The notes beneath the pieces were generated by a model that was not told where the DNA came from, ran no database searches, and worked only from the letters and a program-made list of their open reading frames with translations. A DNA stretch of 9,145 nucleotides from PUND01 sp046538345 (GTDB taxonomy: Bacteria > Planctomycetota > Phycisphaerae > SM23-33): the NCBI GenBank assembly GCA_046538345.1, contig JBKHJB010000090.1, positions 1 through 9,145 of the forward strand, read 5' to 3'. The number at the start of each line of letters is the position of its first letter. Position 1 is the stretch's first letter. Made by a program: the position numbers and the translations under genes. This document shows positions 6,904 through 9,145 of this stretch, one piece after another.

Positions 6904-7197
6904 TCACGCCTCGCCCGTGTCGCCTTCCATTTCGCCGAAGCCGCTCTCGACCAGTTCCGCCAGCGCGGAGACTGCGTCGTCGGCGTCGTCGCCGTCGGCA
7001 ACCACTTTCAGCACGGTGCCCTGCGTGGCGGCCAATCGCATCACCGACATTATGCTTTTGGCGTCCACCGACAGGTCTCCGTTGGAGACCTCAACCTTGC
7101 TGGTATAGCGGTTGGCGAGTTCTACAAACTGCATCGCCGGACGGGCGTGAAGCCCGAATTTGTTCGGTATTGTTACCTGTTTCTCAGCGCTAGCCAC
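6904..7197 (-). CDS. ptsH: HPr phosphocarrier protein
   Basis: HPr relays phosphate from Enzyme I to EIIA proteins. The 97 residues are slightly longer than the usual 85-90 because of an acidic, Gly-containing C-terminal extension. The active-site His17 is in GLHARPA (15-21). The regulatory serine is also kept as Ser48 in DAKSIMSVMRLA, equivalent to Ser46 of Firmicute HPr. This makes control by an HPr kinase possible, but no hprK is in the window. The start is GTG at 7197, preceded by GGAAAAAAGAA. No alternative start fits the conserved beta-strand that begins QVTIPNKFGLH. It lies 51 bases after the EIIA gene and 52 before Enzyme I, in the order of phosphate-relay partners on one strand. The identification is secure. 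Confidence 0.96.
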   Translation of the reverse strand: MASAEKQVTIPNKFGLHARPAMQFVELANRYTSKVEVSNGDLSVDAKSIMSVMRLAATQGTVLKVVADGDDADDAVSALAELVESGFGEMEGDTGEA

Positions 7198-7248
7198 TTC
7201 TTTTTTCCGGAGCCGCTAAGCTCGCTGCGAGTGCTTACGTCGCGAGTT

Positions 7249-7716
7249 TCAAGCCAGTTCATCCGCTTCCTCTATAAGCTCCACGATCGCCTCGGTCGTC
7301 TCGCTCTGTCTGAGGAACTTGCGGAAGATATCCCTTTGCACGTGCTGAAAGATCGTCTCCATCGCCTGAAGGTGCTCGTCGGGGTTGTCCGGGCTGCTTA
7401 ACAGCAGGACCACCGAGTAAACGGGCTTGGAATCCAAGGCCGCGAAGTCGATGCCCTCGCTGGATCTCCCGATCGTTCCGATGGGCTTCTTGAGTCCCTT
7501 GAGCTTCGCGTGAGGCAGCGCGACGCCCTTGCCTATCCCGGTGGTCGCCTGATGCTCTCGCTCCAGGACGGTCTCGGCGACTTCGCCGGCGGACTTCTTA
7601 GGCAAAGCGCCGGCGCCGGCAAGGGCCTGGACAAGCTCCCAAATCACCTCGTCGCGTTCCTTGCCCTTCAATTCCGGGACAATCGCGTCGGTGACGATAA
7701 TGTCCGCTAGCTTCAT
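7249..7716 (-). CDS. ptsN: PTS EIIA (fructose/nitrogen-type, PtsN-like)
   Basis: This is a soluble EIIA domain of the fructose/mannitol/PtsN class, the terminal phosphate acceptor of the relay. The 155 residues form a single domain with no EIIB or EIIC part. The active-site histidine is His69 in GIGKGVALPHAK, preceded by EREHQATTG, as is typical of PtsN/FruA EIIA domains. I chose ATG at 7716 (MKLADIIV) because AGGAG lies 6 bases upstream (7723-7727) and the family N-terminus begins here; a longer frame from 7779 would add 21 residues of unrelated sequence. Standing with EI and HPr without a permease, and downstream of hpf, it resembles the regulatory nitrogen PTS, in which EIIA binds and modulates other proteins. 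The target here is unknown. It could instead serve a permease encoded elsewhere. Confidence 0.93.
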   Translation of the reverse strand: MKLADIIVTDAIVPELKGKERDEVIWELVQALAGAGALPKKSAGEVAETVLEREHQATTGIGKGVALPHAKLKGLKKPIGTIGRSSEGIDFAALDSKPVYSVVLLLSSPDNPDEHLQAMETIFQHVQRDIFRKFLRQSETTEAIVELIEEADELA

Positions 7717-7722
7717 GCATTG

Positions 7723-7727
7723 CTCCT
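7723..7727 (-). promoter_or_regulatory. Shine-Dalgarno site deciding the ptsN start
   Basis: AGGAG sits 6 bases before the ATG at 7716, an ideal spacing. It also overlaps no other plausible start, which argues against the longer upstream frame beginning at 7779. Confidence 0.8.
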
Positions 7728-7751
7728 GTCGTGGGGTAGTCGCACCGCGCC

Positions 7752-7766
7752 GCGGAGAGTCTCCGC
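7752..7766. promoter_or_regulatory. 15-base palindrome in the ptsN leader
   Basis: GCGGAGA and TCTCCGC flank a single central base, giving a perfect 7+1+7 palindrome. It lies between the candidate promoter (7810-7838) and the ptsN ribosome binding site. As RNA it would fold to a 5-bp stem with a 5-base loop; as DNA it could be a dimer binding site. Its half-site motif GCGGAG recurs at 7801-7806 and 7841-7846. Confidence 0.35.
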
Positions 7767-7809
7767 AAGTGCCGAGCAACCGCTGCGCCGTGCATCGGGT
7801 GCGGAGGTG

Positions 7810-7838
7810 AGTTTACCGGGTTTGCCCACCTCTGACCA
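7810..7838 (-). promoter_or_regulatory. Candidate promoter of the PTS/rne unit
   Basis: On the - strand, TGGTCA (7833-7838) and TAAACT (7810-7815) each match four of six bases of the sigma-70 -35 and -10 consensus and are separated by exactly 17 bases. Transcription would start near 7803 and give a leader of about 85 bases before ptsN. An imperfect inverted repeat brackets the -10 (7802-7811 against 7825-7834, 8 of 10 bases). Confidence 0.4.
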
Positions 7839-7922
7839 GTGCGGAGACATGCGATTTTACGCCGTCGGCGCACGCTACCCCCCGTCTGGACGCCGAAGCC
7901 GCTCCCCGCCGCGAGTCAGTGA

Positions 7923-7944
7923 CAAAACAAAGCCCCCTCGGGAC
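7923..7944 (-). terminator. Candidate rho-independent terminator after hpf
   Basis: On the - strand, GTCCC and GGGGC (one G-U pair) close a 3-base loop (7932-7944) and are followed at once by TTTGTTTTG (7923-7931). The stem is only 5 bp but GC-rich, and the U-rich tail is good. It lies 2 bases after the hpf TAG, as expected for the end of a DUF502-hpf transcript. Confidence 0.5.
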
Positions 7945-7946
7945 GA

Positions 7947-8279
7947 CTAAAGACCGCCCCCGCCCATGGTCTGCTCATGTGACGGACCCTGGTGGTCGCG
8001 AACCTTGTCTTTGAACCTACGGAGCTGCTCGGTGATCTTGTCCAGACAACCGTCTATCGCCCCGTATATATTCTCGTGCTGAGCCGAGGCCACGAAGGTT
8101 CGCTTCTTCTTGGCGTGAGCGATAATCTCGGCGACGGCGTTATCGCCCTCCTTGTCCAGGACAACCTCGATTTCCTTGATATTGCTGTAATATCGCGGCA
8201 GCTTGGAGACCTTCTTGTCCACGTAACCGTGAATTGAGTCCGTGGCTTCCATGTGTCGAGCATCAACCGTGATGTTCAC
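7947..8279 (-). CDS. hpf: Ribosome hibernation promoting factor (short Hpf / RaiA family)
   Basis: Hpf-family proteins bind the decoding centre of idle 30S subunits and help keep ribosomes inactive in slow growth or stationary phase. The 110 residues correspond to the short form: one S30AE domain (about 1-95) and no long-form C-terminal dimerisation domain. The match is clear at MNITVDARHMEATDSIHGYV and YGAIDGCLDKITEQLRRFKD (72-91), which parallels E. coli HPF. A Gly-rich tail ends the protein. The start is GTG at 8279, with AAGGAG 8 bases upstream (8288-8292 for AGGAG), inside the end of the DUF502 gene. Stop and start share the four bases GTGA, so translation is probably coupled. A ptsN-like gene follows, as in E. 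coli where hpf and ptsN are neighbours. Confidence 0.95.
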   Translation of the reverse strand: MNITVDARHMEATDSIHGYVDKKVSKLPRYYSNIKEIEVVLDKEGDNAVAEIIAHAKKKRTFVASAQHENIYGAIDGCLDKITEQLRRFKDKVRDHQGPSHEQTMGGGGL

Positions 8280-9061
8280 TGGGGCGTCTCCTTCCTGCGT
8301 TTCTTCTTCACTAACGGAAACAAACTCTGTCGGGCTTGCTCTATCTCGGCCTGGGCGCGTTGCTCATTGAGCGGCATTATCACACCACCGCTGATGGTAA
8401 ACCGCAGCGCGTCCTCTATATTCATAGGCAGGTCGATGACCTCCTCACGTCTCACTGTAATTGTATAGCCCGTCATCGGCGTTGGGCTTGACGGGATAAA
8501 AATCGTCAACAACTCGCCGCCCACATTGCTCTGAATGGTTCTCATGCCCGGAGCCGTCACCAGACCTATCGACCAAATTCCCTTGCGGGGATACTCCACC
8601 GCCACCACCCGGTTGAATTCGATTTTCTGGTCTGAGAGCAGAAAGTCTGTTACCTGCTTGACATACGGGTAAACCTGCTTGATGATCGGAAGGCGGATAA
8701 GCGTCCGCTCGATCATCCGCCATATGCCGCGTCCCAGGAAGCTCGCCACGAATCGCCCGAATATATAAATGCCGACGATCGCCAGGACGAAGCCCACCCA
8801 TATAAGCCACGGCTCGTAATATTCGTACCTTATGTAACTGTAAATCTCCCCGACGTTCTCCCATTCGGCGTCCGGACCACGAGCTCGCCAGATGATATTG
8901 GAGACCAACCAGATTACCGCGACGTTGATATACTGTCCGACGTACTCGTGGACTTTCCGAAACAGCCATACGATGATGACTATCGACAGGACGGTCGGGA
9001 GGACAGCGGCCAGTCCCCGCAGGAAAAATCGCCTGAAGTCGCTGCCAAAACTCTCCGCCAC
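8276..9061 (-). CDS. DUF502 family membrane protein
   Basis: This is a DUF502 integral membrane protein of unknown biochemical role. Taking GTG at 9061 it has 261 residues. The features are a first membrane segment (about 13-34, with LRGLAAVLPTVLSIVIIVWLF), a short Trp/Tyr-rich loop, a second membrane segment (about 84-105), and a conserved soluble part with RLPIIKQVYPYVKQV (123-137), GIWSIGLVT (161-169) and FIPSSPTPMTGY (188-199). It ends in a basic tail (KKKRRK). The start at 9061 is preferred because GGAG lies 7 bases upstream (9069-9072) and the protein then begins close to the first membrane segment, as in the family. A GTG at 9121 in the same frame would add 20 residues without a clear ribosome binding site, and the frame stays open to the window edge, so a longer N-terminus cannot be excluded. 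It is translationally linked to hpf by a GTGA overlap. Confidence 0.92.
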   Translation of the reverse strand: MAESFGSDFRRFFLRGLAAVLPTVLSIVIIVWLFRKVHEYVGQYINVAVIWLVSNIIWRARGPDAEWENVGEIYSYIRYEYYEPWLIWVGFVLAIVGIYIFGRFVASFLGRGIWRMIERTLIRLPIIKQVYPYVKQVTDFLLSDQKIEFNRVVAVEYPRKGIWSIGLVTAPGMRTIQSNVGGELLTIFIPSSPTPMTGYTITVRREEVIDLPMNIEDALRFTISGGVIMPLNEQRAQAEIEQARQSLFPLVKKKRRKETPQ

Positions 9062-9068
9062 CGGGTCG

Positions 9069-9072
9069 CTCC
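9069..9072 (-). promoter_or_regulatory. Shine-Dalgarno site supporting the DUF502 start
   Basis: GGAG (in TTGGAG) lies 7 bases before the GTG at 9061. The upstream GTG at 9121 has no comparable site, which is the main reason for choosing the shorter protein. Confidence 0.55.
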
Positions 9073-9145
9073 AATCGGGCCGGAAGGCGGCCCTTCTTTC
9101 TTGGACGAAGTGTATTCCCACACCCCCGGCGCCGTCAAGTAACCG

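Larger units (their letters stand above)
7717..7946. other. Regulatory-looking gap between hpf and ptsN
   Basis: At 230 bases this is the only sizeable gap within the - strand block. On that strand it holds a terminator-like hairpin just after hpf, a candidate promoter with a flanking inverted repeat, a 15-base palindrome and the ptsN ribosome binding site. The content suggests the five genes from ptsN to rne form a separate transcription unit from DUF502-hpf, perhaps with some read-through. I see no small gene in it. Confidence 0.6.

Noticed and set aside
7717..7779. Longer ptsN starting at 7779
   Set aside because: The extra 21 residues do not resemble the EIIA family, and the Shine-Dalgarno site fits only the ATG at 7716.
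7720..7950. 76-codon + strand open frame in the hpf-ptsN gap
   Set aside because: It overlaps the candidate promoter, palindrome and terminator signals, has biased Arg/Pro composition, and has no ribosome site or homology I can recognise.

Overview
The window is GC-rich and tightly packed with bacterial housekeeping genes. It most likely comes from a planctomycete-type bacterium, possibly of the Phycisphaerae, in a genome without strong amplification signals in this stretch. That placement is inference. It rests on gene content and order (a DUF502 membrane protein, Hpf, a permease-less PTS relay, a TIGR03936/DUF2344 protein and an RNase E/G with a charged tail) and on short 7- and 8-base tandem repeats in the intergenic DNA. 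No rRNA or marker gene in the window settles it.

Layout. uvrB (87-2096, + strand) has its own promoter-like sequence at the left edge. It converges on a block of seven genes that all lie on the - strand. A 301-base spacer (2097-2397) separates the two transcription units. It has no convincing gene but holds two tandem arrays of related octamers, one tandem array of heptamers, an inverted repeat and a very GC-rich hairpin. Read in the direction of transcription (right to left), the - strand block is: DUF502 membrane protein, hpf, a 230-base gap with a terminator-like hairpin and a candidate promoter with an inverted repeat, then ptsN-like EIIA, ptsH (HPr), ptsP/ptsI (Enzyme I), DUF2344 and RNase E/G. 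Gaps in the last five genes are about 50 bases or are overlaps.

How the genes fit together. Enzyme I, HPr and EIIA form a complete PEP-to-EIIA phosphorelay, and the window shows no sugar-specific EIIB or EIIC. This suggests a regulatory PTS rather than a sugar uptake system. HPr keeps both the catalytic His and the regulatory Ser. The neighbours act on ribosomes and RNA: Hpf (ribosome hibernation), RNase E/G (rRNA/mRNA processing) and a DUF2344 protein. DUF502 and hpf share a GTGA stop/start overlap, and DUF2344 and rne overlap by 13 bases, so both pairs are probably translationally coupled. uvrB (nucleotide excision repair) is an independent unit.

No mobile element, CRISPR array, tRNA or rRNA was seen. 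I found no clearly new system. The most interesting points are the repeat-filled spacer, the candidate regulated promoter before the PTS genes, the hairpin next to an AU-rich stretch just before DUF2344-rne, and the combination of phosphorelay, hibernation and RNA decay genes on one strand.
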